From NCBI GenBank assembly GCA_963771905.1, contig CAVYVI010000001.1:1-64000 (forward strand): DNA of 64,000 bases. The letters are read 5' to 3'. The notes below the pieces were generated by a model. That model saw nothing but the letters and a program-made list of their open reading frames with translations, did not search any database and was not told where the DNA came from. Positions 16,529-24,430 of the stretch are shown piece after piece; the stretch's first letter is position 1, and each line of letters begins with the position of its first letter. The position numbers were made by a program, and so were the translations under genes. The stretch is from Palsa-147 sp963771905. GTDB taxonomy: Bacteria; Acidobacteriota; Terriglobia; Acidiferrales; UBA7541.

Positions 16529-16553
16529 TATTGTGGCGCGTCGGCGAAGCATG

Positions 16554-17615
16554 TTAATCACGCTCCTCGGAGGTCGTGTTTTCGTTCCGATTAGAATCGG
16601 GGTCGGGCGATTGTTTTGTTTGGGTTGCGGCGGATTCTAATTGTGGCCGCGTCCCGATTAGAAAGTGCTTGCGGTGGCGGGGCAGGGTGATGAAGAAGAT
16701 TTTGCGGGTCCGTTCGGCAGGAACGGCCTCAGGATGAAGCGGCTCAGTGACAGGTGAATTGTTGGCGGCGAATGAATCGCTGGCGGCCGGCGATACCTTA
16801 GTCGAGGGTTGATCGGACTGCGCCGAGGTAGCGATTTTGTCCCGATTAGAATTTGGCGCAGTCGAGTGTTTTGTGGGAGTTGGCGCGATTTCTAATCGTT
16901 TGGGTGTCCCGATTAGAACGGGAGTTTCTTCGGGGCCTGAAGGCGCGGATTTTTGATTCCGGCGTACGACGGGCGTGGAGGCCCGACCTGCGAGACGGCT
17001 GGAGGACGACTTTGCCGGTTGCAAGGCCCGGGTTGCGGGGACCGAAGACGAAGATCGCCGCGACTTGACGGCGGGACCTGGGAGCACGTCGGATGAACTC
17101 CTGCCCGGTTGCAAGGCCCGGGTTGCGGGAGTAGGGGACCCGTTCGGCAACGATGGCCTCAGGGTAAACGGGTCGGGCGGAGGGGCGGGGAGTTGGGGCT
17201 CCGATATGGCGAGATCGGAGAGGGAGCGGTGGGAGACGACGACGCGGTTGGGCGGGTCGATCCAGTGGCCGTCGGAGGTGACGCGGGAATAGGCGCGGAT
17301 GGCGCGGATGATGCAGTCGCCGGAAACGACGGCGCGATCGGCGTGCTCGATGAGTTGTTCGAGGGCGTAGCGGAGATTGCGGCGGCGGCGGGCGTAGAGG
17401 CCGGTGGCGTGGGCGTGGCGATAAAGGGCCGAACGGGAGGGTGGTAGATTGTGATCGTTCTCGATGTCATCGGGGCTGGTCCAATGGATGAAGGCGTCGT
17501 CGATGGCTTCGCGATCGGGATGGCGGCAAATGGCGCATTTGCGGGCGTGGCGGGCCGGATCGGGCCGCCCTTCTTGGCTCGGCATCTTTGGGGTCTTGTT
17601 GTCATCTCTTTTCAT
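16554..17615 (-). CDS. Hypothetical protein, CxxC-His head and repeat-derived tail
   Basis: A 353-aa protein with two distinct parts. Residues 1-140 look like a real domain: ARKCAICRHPDREAIDDAFIHW (cysteine-histidine cluster), DNDHNLPPSRSALYRHAHATG-like helices resembling a helix-turn-helix, and a basic RRRRNLRYALEQLIEHAD region. This head recalls a conserved acidobacterial family of unknown function. Residues 150-353 are proline/serine-rich and built from repeated units (PATRALQP twice; FLIGTRP/VLIGTPK followed by TKQSP/TKHST and DSNRNE/NSNRDK). These are translations of DNA repeats. The tail is probably an expansion by intergenic repeat insertion, not a functional domain. Gene convergent with the alpha/beta hydrolase. 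Confidence 0.65.
   Translation of the reverse strand: MKRDDNKTPKMPSQEGRPDPARHARKCAICRHPDREAIDDAFIHWTSPDDIENDHNLPPSRSALYRHAHATGLYARRRRNLRYALEQLIEHADRAVVSGDCIIRAIRAYSRVTSDGHWIDPPNRVVVSHRSLSDLAISEPQLPAPPPDPFTLRPSLPNGSPTPATRALQPGRSSSDVLPGPAVKSRRSSSSVPATRALQPAKSSSSRLAGRASTPVVRRNQKSAPSGPEETPVLIGTPKRLEIAPTPTKHSTAPNSNRDKIATSAQSDQPSTKVSPAASDSFAANNSPVTEPLHPEAVPAERTRKIFFITLPRHRKHFLIGTRPQLESAATQTKQSPDPDSNRNENTTSEERD
16587..16919. repeat. Two copies of a ~77-bp GATTAGAA repeat plus related block
   Basis: Copy A (16587-16663) and copy B (16842-16919) align along most of their length. Each is bounded by CCGATTAGAA boxes and has TTCTAAT plus a GTGTTTTGT-like block inside. Between them, 16794-16830 carries ACCTTAGTCGAGGG followed by ATCGGACTGCGCCG. 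Both this block and the box TTTTGTCCCGATTAGAAT recur inverted at 20400-20618. The repeats lie inside the tail of the hypothetical gene 16554-17615. Confidence 0.7.
17015..17129. repeat. 25-bp direct repeat, two copies
   Basis: The 25-base stretch starting CCGGTTGCAAGGCCCGGG is identical at 17015-17039 and 17105-17129, 90 bp apart. Translated, it gives the duplicated PATRALQP segment of the hypothetical protein on the minus strand. The copies lie 30 codons apart, so both read in the same frame. Confidence 0.8.
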
Positions 17616-18050
17616 AGCATCTTCAGGGATACCACTGGATGGCTGCGCAGCGCAAATTGGGTGTGTGTAAGGGGTGGCCGGAAGTTGATGTTGATGAAAG
17701 GGTTAGGGGAGCGACGGGACTCGGTAGAAATACGGAGACTTGAAATCAAAGATTCGCTGGGGCACATTCTCCGCGTAAGGGCGGCAGCAACACATAAGCA
17801 CTCGCAGCAGAAAGGCTGACCCCCGATGCGGCGAGGATGGCCCGCCTCGAACCCGTTTCGGCTGCTCGCACGGGTCGCGCGCTAAAACCAGGCCCCGCGT
17901 GTAACGCCGACACGTGGGGCCCGAAATCTGTTGCCTCGGTTCACGTCTGGGCCACCCGCCGAGTTTCAGGGGACAGTGGGATGCGGATTCGGGAGATGCA
18001 GAGGCAACGAGGCTTTCAGACCGTGGAAGGCGGCGCCAGGAGGCGATTCA
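17616..18050. other. Intergenic region with a terminator hairpin
   Basis: A 435-base gap between the hypothetical gene at 17615 and the end of the restriction endonuclease gene at 18051. No supported gene was found. It contains the hairpin at 17884-17921 that probably ends the restriction-modification transcript. Confidence 0.55.
17884..17921 (-). terminator. Rho-independent terminator of the R-M operon
   Basis: GGCCCCGCGTGT (17891-17902) and ACACGTGGGGCC (17910-17921) form a 12-bp stem with one wobble and a 7-base loop. Read on the minus strand, the stem is followed after three bases by a TTTT run. It lies 130 bases past the stop of the restriction endonuclease gene, the expected place for the operon end. 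The same sequence could instead be a palindromic intergenic repeat. Confidence 0.5.
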
Positions 18051-18782
18051 CTACTTAACCTTCGCGACTGAAATTGCTCGGGCCAGCAGGGAAGCCATGA
18101 ACTTCTCGAGATTTAGTTCAGGTTCTGGCTCTCGATATTTCCCGCTGGGGCCATTCTTGGCGTCCGAAAGCAGAAAGCACGCGGAGTCATAGAGCCTTTC
18201 ACGCACCAGTTTTGTCAGTAGAATCTCATAGCGCCTTGCGTAGGAGGCGCTCTTAAATTCTGGGAAAACCTTGAAGTGCGGTTCCTGCGCCTTAACCGGT
18301 CGGGTGGAGCTCGGAGCCTCTTCCAGAAGCATCATGTAACCGAGCCATGGGCGAGCTGACGGCTTGAATGCGCCCTCGCGATACGCTGCCCATACATCGA
18401 CCGCGCTGCCGATTGCTTCTTCTGTTCGATTGTTGTAATTGTTTCCAAACGAGCCGACCTGGGATTTGAATTCGATGCCCGCTAGCAATTGGCCGTCGGC
18501 CACGACTAGAAGGTCCCACTTCTTTTCCGGTCGGTACCACCCAGGTAGCTCGAGACATCTCTCGCAATAGACGTTCGTCTTAGGGAGGCCGTTCTTGCAC
18601 AGGTACTCGCGAACGAGCGATATAAAACCATCCATCTGGTGACCGCCCGTGACTGCAGTCCTAGCGCCAGCGTCGCGGGCACCTGTCTTCGAGCCTTGCT
18701 GTTGGGCTTGCGTGTCGCGGGTCGTCCAGAAGTGCTTGATGGCCTGACGAACTCGCTTTTCAAGTTGTGGACTGAGAGCCAT
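18051..18782 (-). CDS. PaeR7I-family type II restriction endonuclease
   Basis: A 243-aa endonuclease similar to PaeR7I/XhoI, which cut CTCGAG. Family signatures are TGGHQMDGF (45-53), a PD-(D/E)XK-like core with Asp90 in KKWDLLV and Glu104/Lys106 in GIEFKSQVG, then the conserved GNNYNNRTEEAIGSA (113-127). The length matches the family (about 245 aa) and no disruption is visible. It starts 6 bases after the methyltransferase stop, in one operon. CTCGAG occurs repeatedly in this window's own DNA, so the host would need protection if specificity is conserved. Specificity is inferred from family. Confidence 0.9.
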   Translation of the reverse strand: MALSPQLEKRVRQAIKHFWTTRDTQAQQQGSKTGARDAGARTAVTGGHQMDGFISLVREYLCKNGLPKTNVYCERCLELPGWYRPEKKWDLLVVADGQLLAGIEFKSQVGSFGNNYNNRTEEAIGSAVDVWAAYREGAFKPSARPWLGYMMLLEEAPSSTRPVKAQEPHFKVFPEFKSASYARRYEILLTKLVRERLYDSACFLLSDAKNGPSGKYREPEPELNLEKFMASLLARAISVAKVK

Positions 18783-18788
18783 GCGGGG

Positions 18789-19802
18789 TTACTTGGCTGT
18801 TGCCACAGAGATATCTGCCCTGCTGAACAGCGAGGAAGTCTCTTGAGTGATTCGTTTCTCTGCAAGCTTGAAATAGTGGGAATCCACCTCGAATCCGATG
18901 CTATTGCGACCCCACTTTGCCGCTGCCACCGACGTTGTTCCTGTGCCTAAGAAGGGATCGAGAACTGTATCTCCTACAAAGCTGAACATGCGGGTCAGTC
19001 TCTCGGCTAGCTCAACCGGATATGGGGCAGGATGGTACTTGGTCGACGCCCCAGTGACGCCTGTCCAAATCTGTTGGAACCATTTCTTGTGATTGTCTGC
19101 AGAAATGAGACTGAGAATCTTAGTTGAAATGTCGGGGGCACGATAGCCACCAGGCTTCCGTTCCATCAGAATGAACTCAATGTCGTTCTTGATCACCGCG
19201 TTGGGCTCGTAAGGTTTGCCAAGAAAACCAGATCCATTCTCTACTTCGTAGGCGGCATTCGATATCTTGTGCCAGATAATCGGCGCCAAATTGTCAAAGC
19301 CGAGGGTTCGGCAGTGCTCTTGGATTGATGCATGGAGCGGGACCACCGTGTGCCGACCCGCGTTTTCTCTTCGAGACAAGCACACATCTCCAACAACGCA
19401 AACTAAACGTCCACCCGGGACCAGGGCTCTGAAACAGTGTTTCCAGACTCTGTCCAATTCGTAAAGGAATTCGTCGTAGCCTTGTATACGACCCAGCTGG
19501 GCGTCCGAGTGTCTGTATTCCTTCAGAGTCCAATACGGCGGCGAGGTCAACACCAAATGGATGCTTTCAGGCCCAATGCTCGACATGTCCCTCGCATCGG
19601 CCATGTGCAACCGATGTGTCGTCGGAATGGTCTGAACAGCACGCTCGATGATTCGTACGGATTGTTCGTCTTTCGCGAGCCGTGGAATCGCGGTCTGAGG
19701 ATCCCCAAGGTTTCTTAACTCTTCCGGCACGAATGAGAATAGACCCGCGGTCGAGCTCCCATTCGCGTCAGGCATGAGCTTGCGCTTTGTCGCTTGGTGC
19801 AT
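18789..19802 (-). CDS. Beta-class DNA methyltransferase (N4-C or N6-A)
   Basis: A 337-aa modification enzyme. Catalytic motif IV TSPPYW is at 86-91, before the SAM-binding motif I DPFLGTGTTSVAAA at 282-295. That order defines the beta class. The SPPY form is most common in N4-cytosine methylases but also occurs in N6-adenine ones. The target-recognition region lies between (about 130-260). It is the first gene of the pair, so protection is made before the nuclease. M.PaeR7I and M.XhoI are, as I recall, N6-adenine enzymes with NPPY, so this pairing differs from the archetype. MPDANG at residue 10 is an alternative start. Confidence 0.9.
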   Translation of the reverse strand: MHQATKRKLMPDANGSSTAGLFSFVPEELRNLGDPQTAIPRLAKDEQSVRIIERAVQTIPTTHRLHMADARDMSSIGPESIHLVLTSPPYWTLKEYRHSDAQLGRIQGYDEFLYELDRVWKHCFRALVPGGRLVCVVGDVCLSRRENAGRHTVVPLHASIQEHCRTLGFDNLAPIIWHKISNAAYEVENGSGFLGKPYEPNAVIKNDIEFILMERKPGGYRAPDISTKILSLISADNHKKWFQQIWTGVTGASTKYHPAPYPVELAERLTRMFSFVGDTVLDPFLGTGTTSVAAAKWGRNSIGFEVDSHYFKLAEKRITQETSSLFSRADISVATAK

Positions 19803-19866
19803 CGGCTCCGTTGTCCGCAGTTCAGTTTGGGTATGTCAGTATAAGTACCTATAGCCTCAATATGCG

Positions 19867-20139
19867 TCAAGGTTCCCATCTATTGGCAGAACAAGTCAAT
19901 GACGGTCGACAGGTCGTCCAGCCAGTCCTCCAGGACATTTTGAGGCCGACCGGGGGCTTTACTACATAGGATTTCGCTGGGCCGGAGAGCCCGAGAATAA
20001 TTGACTCGATAAGGTATGATCGCGCAGCGAGAGGCCATACCTTCTCGTTGCGTTGGCAGCCCGAATTGGCAATGATTTCACCTCGGTCCAAGGCCTGACA
20101 GTAGTCCGCGACTGTCATATGCGTTCCCACCGTGGTCAT
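19867..20139 (-). pseudogene. Truncated DUF262 (ParB/Srx-like nuclease domain) gene
   Basis: The first 55 codons read like the start of a DUF262 protein: MTVADYCQALDRGEI, then SGCQRNEKVWPLAARSYLIE and SIILGLSGPAK. This matches the family pattern in which a QR motif precedes W, LIE and an I/P-rich turn. The start is intact, with GGGGGAGGAG nine bases before the ATG. The conserved DGQQR core that should follow is absent. Frame content becomes random and stops at codon 91, so the gene is truncated or frameshifted. DUF262 proteins occur in modification-dependent restriction (GmrSD-like) and other defence loci. It lies just upstream of the methyltransferase, same strand. Confidence 0.55.
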
Positions 20140-20399
20140 AGCGATGTCTCCTCCCCCGTCGGATGATTGTGTTCTTACCTTGAGCTCTCATCTTGTCCTG
20201 AGGTAGTTCCGGCTAGAGTAGGGCCTCACGTCGTCTCGATTTCAGATTGGGGTTTGCCGGTCCGAGTAGTTACTGATTTCGACCGTAGTGTACGCTTGTC
20301 TCTATCTCCGGATGGACGAAACATTCGGCGAGTTCGGGTAGCTTCGGAAGAAGGACCGGGGTCGCGGGGAGTTTGGACGAAAGGCACGGCGCGACTGCG

Positions 20400-20618
20400 C
20401 CGGATTTTAATCGGGGCTGGGTCACTTCTGCGGCGCAGTCCGATTAGCCCTCGACTAAGGTTGCGGCGGGTGGCGCCGCGGCGGGACGAGTTTCTGGGCG
20501 GACGCCACGCATCGCTCGGCATTCGGCGCTGATCTTCCCATCGGGGCGCTCGAAAGATTTGAGGGAGCCGCGGCGCGTGCAAACCAATCGCCCGAGCCAA
20601 ATTCTAATCGGGACAAAA
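20400..20618. repeat. Inverted copies of the GATTAGAA repeat
   Basis: 20429-20462 read on the minus strand gives ACCTTAGTCGAGGG then ATCGGACTGCGCCG, matching 16794-16830 at nearly every base, with similarity continuing for roughly 50 bases. 20596-20618 is the exact reverse complement of the 23 bases at 16835-16857, containing GTCCCGATTAGAAT. The copies are therefore inverted relative to those at 16.6-16.9 kb and bracket the restriction locus. Confidence 0.7.
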
Positions 20619-20852
20619 ACACGACCTCCGACGAGCGCAGCTAACATGCTCGGCTCGCACATCACATTTCGCGCCGGCGAAAGCAGGACCGGAATGTCGC
20701 TGCGGTCTACGATCTCCGCGACCGCCTTCGGCAGAGCGGTACCGGCTTGGAAAGACTTTGCGCGGAAAGCGCGGAGGGCTGGGCGGAGTGATGCGCCGAA
20801 GGGCGGGCGACGGGACGCGCGCTCGAGACGATCGTTGAAGCGCAGAAAATAT

Positions 20853-21986
20853 CTATTGGTGATTTATGGTGGTCAGCGGACCAGTAGGGATGTCGGTGCC
20901 GGGGGGATAGACAATAATCTGAACGGCGCCCCAGCCGGCGTCGGGGCTGGTCCCACTCTTTTTGCCAACGCCGAATGTCTTGAGTTCGGCATCATCGAAA
21001 CCGAAATTGTCAACGAGGTAGCCGCGCACGACCGAGGCGCGCGCCTGGGTCAGGACCAAATCCTTCTCCGTATCGCCCTCCATGCTCGTGGAAACGACGA
21101 CGACGGCGAGGCCAAACTCGTTGTCGGCGAGGAATTGTCCCGCGGCGCGCAGCGATTTCTGGTTTTTGGGTTTGGCGGTATCGATTTTGTCGAAGAGCTG
21201 CTGCGGTTCGTAGGTGAATGTTTTCAAAGGCTCAGCCTGCGGAAGACTTGGGATTTCGTCTTTCGCGAGATCGGAAGAGTCTTCATAGCCGCGATTTTTG
21301 AAGAACCCGCGCAGCAGAAAATTCTTCTTCAAAGCCTCCATATTTTCCTGGAAGTCGGTAACTCCGGCTTGGGCTTTGACGACCGTGTCGCGCAAACCGG
21401 CTGTTGTTTCGTCGAGCTGAGTGTAGATTTTCTTGTCGTTGACCAGGGCGCCTATAGTGCCTTGACCCGCGTCAATTTTGGCGCTGATCGAACTGAGATT
21501 GGCGGTTGCGCGAGTGACATTGTTGAGAGCGTCCTGGCTGGAATCGAGAATGCGGTCGGTTTTCTTGATGAGGTCGGACATTTCGATCGGTGGCTCGGTA
21601 TTGATTGTGCCGCCATCGATGACGTTCGCGCTGTTGGCGGAGCCAAACGAGATGGCAATGTACTTGTTGCCGAGAAGACCTTCGGTTTCGACGGTGGCGA
21701 TGGAGTCCTGCTTGATGATGTTGTGAGTCGATTTTTCGAGGTCCATCCAGACGGTAATTTTACCGGACGGAGTTTTCGGCAAATCTACGCTGCGAACGGA
21801 GCCGCTGTGGACGCCGCCCACGCGAACTTCCGCTCCCGAATCCAGGCCCACGACGCTGTTGAATTCGGCGCTCAGCCGGTACGTCGATGAAAATAGATAT
21901 TGCTTGCCACCAATGATGAAGATGGCCGACACCAGAATGGCCAGTGTTGCGATGATGAAAGCTCCCAGCCGCGCCGCTCGTGACAT
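20853..21986 (-). CDS. MlaD-like MCE protein with C-terminal OmpA-like domain
   Basis: A 377-aa envelope protein for phospholipid traffic. An N-terminal anchor (residues 7-27, GAFIIATLAILVSAIFIIGG) precedes the MCE domain at about 36-115 (VGLDSGAEVRVGGVHSGSV; GLLGNKYIAIS). A helical, coiled-coil-prone segment follows at 135-235. Residues 275-365 resemble an OmpA-type peptidoglycan-binding domain (LRAAGQFLADN; LVLTQARASVVRGYLVDNFG; LKTFGVGK). MlaD homologues usually end after the helices, so the OmpA-like tail is unusual and could tie the complex to the cell wall. It lies 9 bases after the ATPase gene, the last gene of the mlaE-mlaF-mlaD run. No mlaB or mlaC is nearby. Confidence 0.88.
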   Translation of the reverse strand: MSRAARLGAFIIATLAILVSAIFIIGGKQYLFSSTYRLSAEFNSVVGLDSGAEVRVGGVHSGSVRSVDLPKTPSGKITVWMDLEKSTHNIIKQDSIATVETEGLLGNKYIAISFGSANSANVIDGGTINTEPPIEMSDLIKKTDRILDSSQDALNNVTRATANLSSISAKIDAGQGTIGALVNDKKIYTQLDETTAGLRDTVVKAQAGVTDFQENMEALKKNFLLRGFFKNRGYEDSSDLAKDEIPSLPQAEPLKTFTYEPQQLFDKIDTAKPKNQKSLRAAGQFLADNEFGLAVVVVSTSMEGDTEKDLVLTQARASVVRGYLVDNFGFDDAELKTFGVGKKSGTSPDAGWGAVQIIVYPPGTDIPTGPLTTINHQ

Positions 21987-21995
21987 ATTTGCTCC

Positions 21996-22784
21996 CTACG
22001 AATCGCGTTTAAAAAATTCCTGAACAAAATTCTGGTGACTTTCGGCAAGCTGCTCGAAAGTGCCTTCCATGGCCACTTTTCCCTGATCCAGCAAGACCAG
22101 GCGGTCCGCGATGGTCTTGGCACTTTGCAGATCGTGCGTGACGACGACGGACGTGAGGTTGTGTTTTTTTTGCAGACTGAGGACCAGATCGTCGATTTCG
22201 CTGGAGGTGATCGGATCGAGCCCGGCCGTGGGTTCATCGAGAAGCAGAATTTCAGGCTGCAAGGCCAGCGCGCGCGCCAGGCCGACGCGCTTTTGCATGC
22301 CTCCCGAAATATCGCTGGGCATCTTGTTGAGATCGTGTTCCATGCCAACGCTGCTCAACAATTCCATGACGCGTTCGCTGCGTTCGGATGCCGACATTTT
22401 TGTGTGGCGCTTCAAAGGGAACGCAACGTTTTCGCCGACGGTGAGCGAGTCGTAGAGCGCCGCATGTTGGAACAAGAAGCCCATCTTGATTCGCAATCGA
22501 TTCATTTCCGTGAGACTGATGCCGGCAATCTCCTGCCCGTGAATGCAAATCGAGCCAGAATCCGGCTGCGCAAGGCCGATGACAAGTTTCAGTAAAACGC
22601 TCTTTCCGGTGCCGCTGCGGCCGAGCACGGCGAGAGTTTCGCCGCGAACGACGGTCAAATTCATTCCGCTCAAAACATGCTGCGCGCCATACGATTTGTG
22701 GACATCGCGAAGAACCAATACCGGCTCAGCGGGATTCTCCGCTGTCTGCATGTTGTCCAAATTGAGTTCGGCGAGCGTGTTCAT
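21996..22784 (-). CDS. mlaF: Mla-type phospholipid ABC transporter ATPase
   Basis: A 262-aa ABC ATPase. Walker A is LGRSGTGKSVLLK, the Q-loop is MGFLFQHAALYDSLTV, the signature is DISGGMQKRVGLARAL, Walker B is ILLLDEPTAGLDP, and the switch His is in VVVTHDL. The FQHAALYDSLTVGENV and MQKRVGLARA forms are typical of MlaF/Ttg2A. The ATG at 22784 overlaps the permease stop as ATGA, so the longer in-frame extension over the permease gene is not used. It powers lipid movement between inner membrane and MCE protein; the direction is not readable from sequence. Confidence 0.92.
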   Translation of the reverse strand: MNTLAELNLDNMQTAENPAEPVLVLRDVHKSYGAQHVLSGMNLTVVRGETLAVLGRSGTGKSVLLKLVIGLAQPDSGSICIHGQEIAGISLTEMNRLRIKMGFLFQHAALYDSLTVGENVAFPLKRHTKMSASERSERVMELLSSVGMEHDLNKMPSDISGGMQKRVGLARALALQPEILLLDEPTAGLDPITSSEIDDLVLSLQKKHNLTSVVVTHDLQSAKTIADRLVLLDQGKVAMEGTFEQLAESHQNFVQEFFKRDS

Positions 22785-23563
22785 GATGGGAAAAAGATGA
22801 GAATCAATTTGACCAGGATGACGTCCGCCAAAATGACAAAGAGGGAAGACAGAACGACGGAACTCGTCGCCGAACGGCCCACGCCCTCGGTGCCACCTTG
22901 CGTGCGCATTCCCTGAAAACACGCCACCAAGCCGATAATCAGACCGAAAGCGCAGGTCCGAAACGTCGGCGCCAGAAAATCGCTGAAATTCACGCCCGAA
23001 AAACCTCTGCTCAAAAAGCCATGCAAGGAAATCGGGTCGGCCAGCGTTTCCGCGATCCAGCCCGCGATGACGCCGCAAAAATCAGTCGCGAGCGTCAGCA
23101 GCGGCAGAACCACGATGCACGCGACGATGCGTGTGAAGGCCAGCAGCTTATACGGATTTACGGCGGACGCCTCGATCGCGTCGATTTGCTCCGTCACTTT
23201 CATCGAGCCCAGCTCAGCACCGATGCCGGCTCCCACGCGTCCACTCACCACGAGTCCGGTAACGATCGGCCCCATTTCGTGGATGATCGAGTAGACGATG
23301 GCAGCGGGAAGCATGGACTTCGCGCCGAAATGAACGAGACTGCTGCGACTCTCGAGCGCGAGGACGGTCCCAACAGCGGCGCCGGCGAGAGCCACCAATG
23401 GCAGCGACTTCGAGCCGATTTCATCGAGTTGCCGGAAGATTTCGCGGAGTTCGAATGGTTTTGTGACGGCCGCGCACATCACCTTCCACGAAAAACTCCC
23501 CAGATCCCCAAACCACTCGAGCGAGCGGTTGATCATAGTTCCCGTGGATGCAGTCGATTCCAT
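22781..23563 (-). CDS. mlaE: Mla-type ABC transporter permease
   Basis: A 260-aa inner-membrane permease of the MlaE/YrbE family with about six hydrophobic helices. The conserved coupling region is VSGRVGAGIGAELGSMKVTEQIDAIEA (about 107-133). The typical PLLTLATDFCGVIAGW and CFQGMRTQGGTEGVGRSATSSVV stretches follow. The last segment is also conserved in YrbE proteins. A later ATG (9 codons in) could be the true start, since neither has a strong ribosome binding site. First gene of the mlaE-mlaF-mlaD operon. Confidence 0.92.
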   Translation of the reverse strand: MESTASTGTMINRSLEWFGDLGSFSWKVMCAAVTKPFELREIFRQLDEIGSKSLPLVALAGAAVGTVLALESRSSLVHFGAKSMLPAAIVYSIIHEMGPIVTGLVVSGRVGAGIGAELGSMKVTEQIDAIEASAVNPYKLLAFTRIVACIVVLPLLTLATDFCGVIAGWIAETLADPISLHGFLSRGFSGVNFSDFLAPTFRTCAFGLIIGLVACFQGMRTQGGTEGVGRSATSSVVLSSLFVILADVILVKLILIFFPS

Positions 23564-23701
23564 AAATGACGATCTTTACGTGCCGGCCCGCGTAAACCTG
23601 AATCGGAGACCAAATCTCATCCAATTCCGACTCCAAGCGGCCCAAAGTGTTTCTGCGCGGATTCGGAAGCGAGAATGATTGAGCGACGGACCAATTCTCA
23701 A

Positions 23702-24430
23702 TTACGGATTTCGAGCTTCCGCGATCTCATCCGGCGATCGTGAACGGCGAACATTGCGGAACAGCGTGTGTGGTCCTCCATAGATAAATTCCTTAAGCAG
23801 ATTTCCAGCCGCTTGAGCCAAAAAATTGTAGTTGCCCATCCTGAATCCATCCTTCACGCCATAGCGGCTTGGATACCACGCGAGTGCCGTCATCGTGCCT
23901 GCGTAAGATGAAAACAATCCCGGAATGGAGAACGTCATGTGCCCGTCTTCACCGTGGCGTCCCGCAACGGTGGAAATCAGCGCATGGCCGACGCGAGCGA
24001 AGATTCCGTCGCACAGGCAACGATAGTAGGCCGTGTCCTCGCGAAGAATTTCCGCCATTCCATAACGCGACGTCGTGGTGACAAGCTGGATGCCGAAATT
24101 GCTAGCCATCCGCTTGCCGAATGCGCCCGCTCCGCCGCCCCACTCCGGCGGCGAGTTCGTTGCCTGCTGAAATCCGCCCGCCAATGCGGCGTCCCCGAAT
24201 GCGTACGGCCCTACCGCGTCGAATTCATACAGCCGCAGTTTTTCTCTTTCGGTCGGCCGCGTATAAATTACGATCGGACTCGGACGCTCGAGCCTCGAGG
24301 GCGGATGGATTGTGGCCGCATCCGCCGGCGGAAGCGCGGAAGCAGGCGCGATCTGCGCCATCGCTTCGGGTGAGGTGATTGCGAATCCAATGATGAGAAC
24401 CGAAAGTTGCGCGACGCGGTACAGCCTCAT
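23702..24430 (-). CDS. Conserved secreted hypothetical protein
   Basis: A 242-aa exported protein of unknown function. The signal peptide is residues 1-25 (LSVLIIGFAITSPEAMA), followed by a Pro/Ala linker. A conserved-looking domain runs from EKLRLYEFDAVGPYAFGDAA through GGAGAFGKRMASNFG and REDTAYYRCLCDG to AWYPSRYGVKDGF. The Gly/aromatic richness fits a periplasmic or outer-membrane-associated protein. I associate this pattern with acidobacterial genomes, where it is unnamed. It is downstream of no clear operon partner and lies 139 bases before the mla operon on the same strand. Confidence 0.75.
   Translation of the reverse strand: MRLYRVAQLSVLIIGFAITSPEAMAQIAPASALPPADAATIHPPSRLERPSPIVIYTRPTEREKLRLYEFDAVGPYAFGDAALAGGFQQATNSPPEWGGGAGAFGKRMASNFGIQLVTTTSRYGMAEILREDTAYYRCLCDGIFARVGHALISTVAGRHGEDGHMTFSIPGLFSSYAGTMTALAWYPSRYGVKDGFRMGNYNFLAQAAGNLLKEFIYGGPHTLFRNVRRSRSPDEIAEARNP

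Larger units (their letters stand above)
19803..20852. other. Gene-poor region upstream of the R-M operon
   Basis: About 1 kb without an intact gene. It holds the broken DUF262 gene at 19867-20139 and the inverted repeat copies at 20400-20618. The remainder shows several short frames with no ribosome binding site and no recognisable domain. It probably represents the worn edge of the restriction island. Confidence 0.55.

Noticed and set aside
17837..18058. Small open frame on the plus strand between the hypothetical and nuclease genes
   Set aside because: It has no ribosome binding site, runs through the terminator hairpin and has random composition.
18051..19802. Controller (C) protein gene for the R-M operon
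   Set aside because: No small helix-turn-helix frame exists upstream or between the two genes, and no clear C-box was found ahead of the methyltransferase.
20559..21890. 443-codon open frame on the plus strand
   Set aside because: It is opposite the MCE/OmpA gene, with the repetitive Gly/Asp/Phe wording of an antisense frame, and crosses the repeat region.
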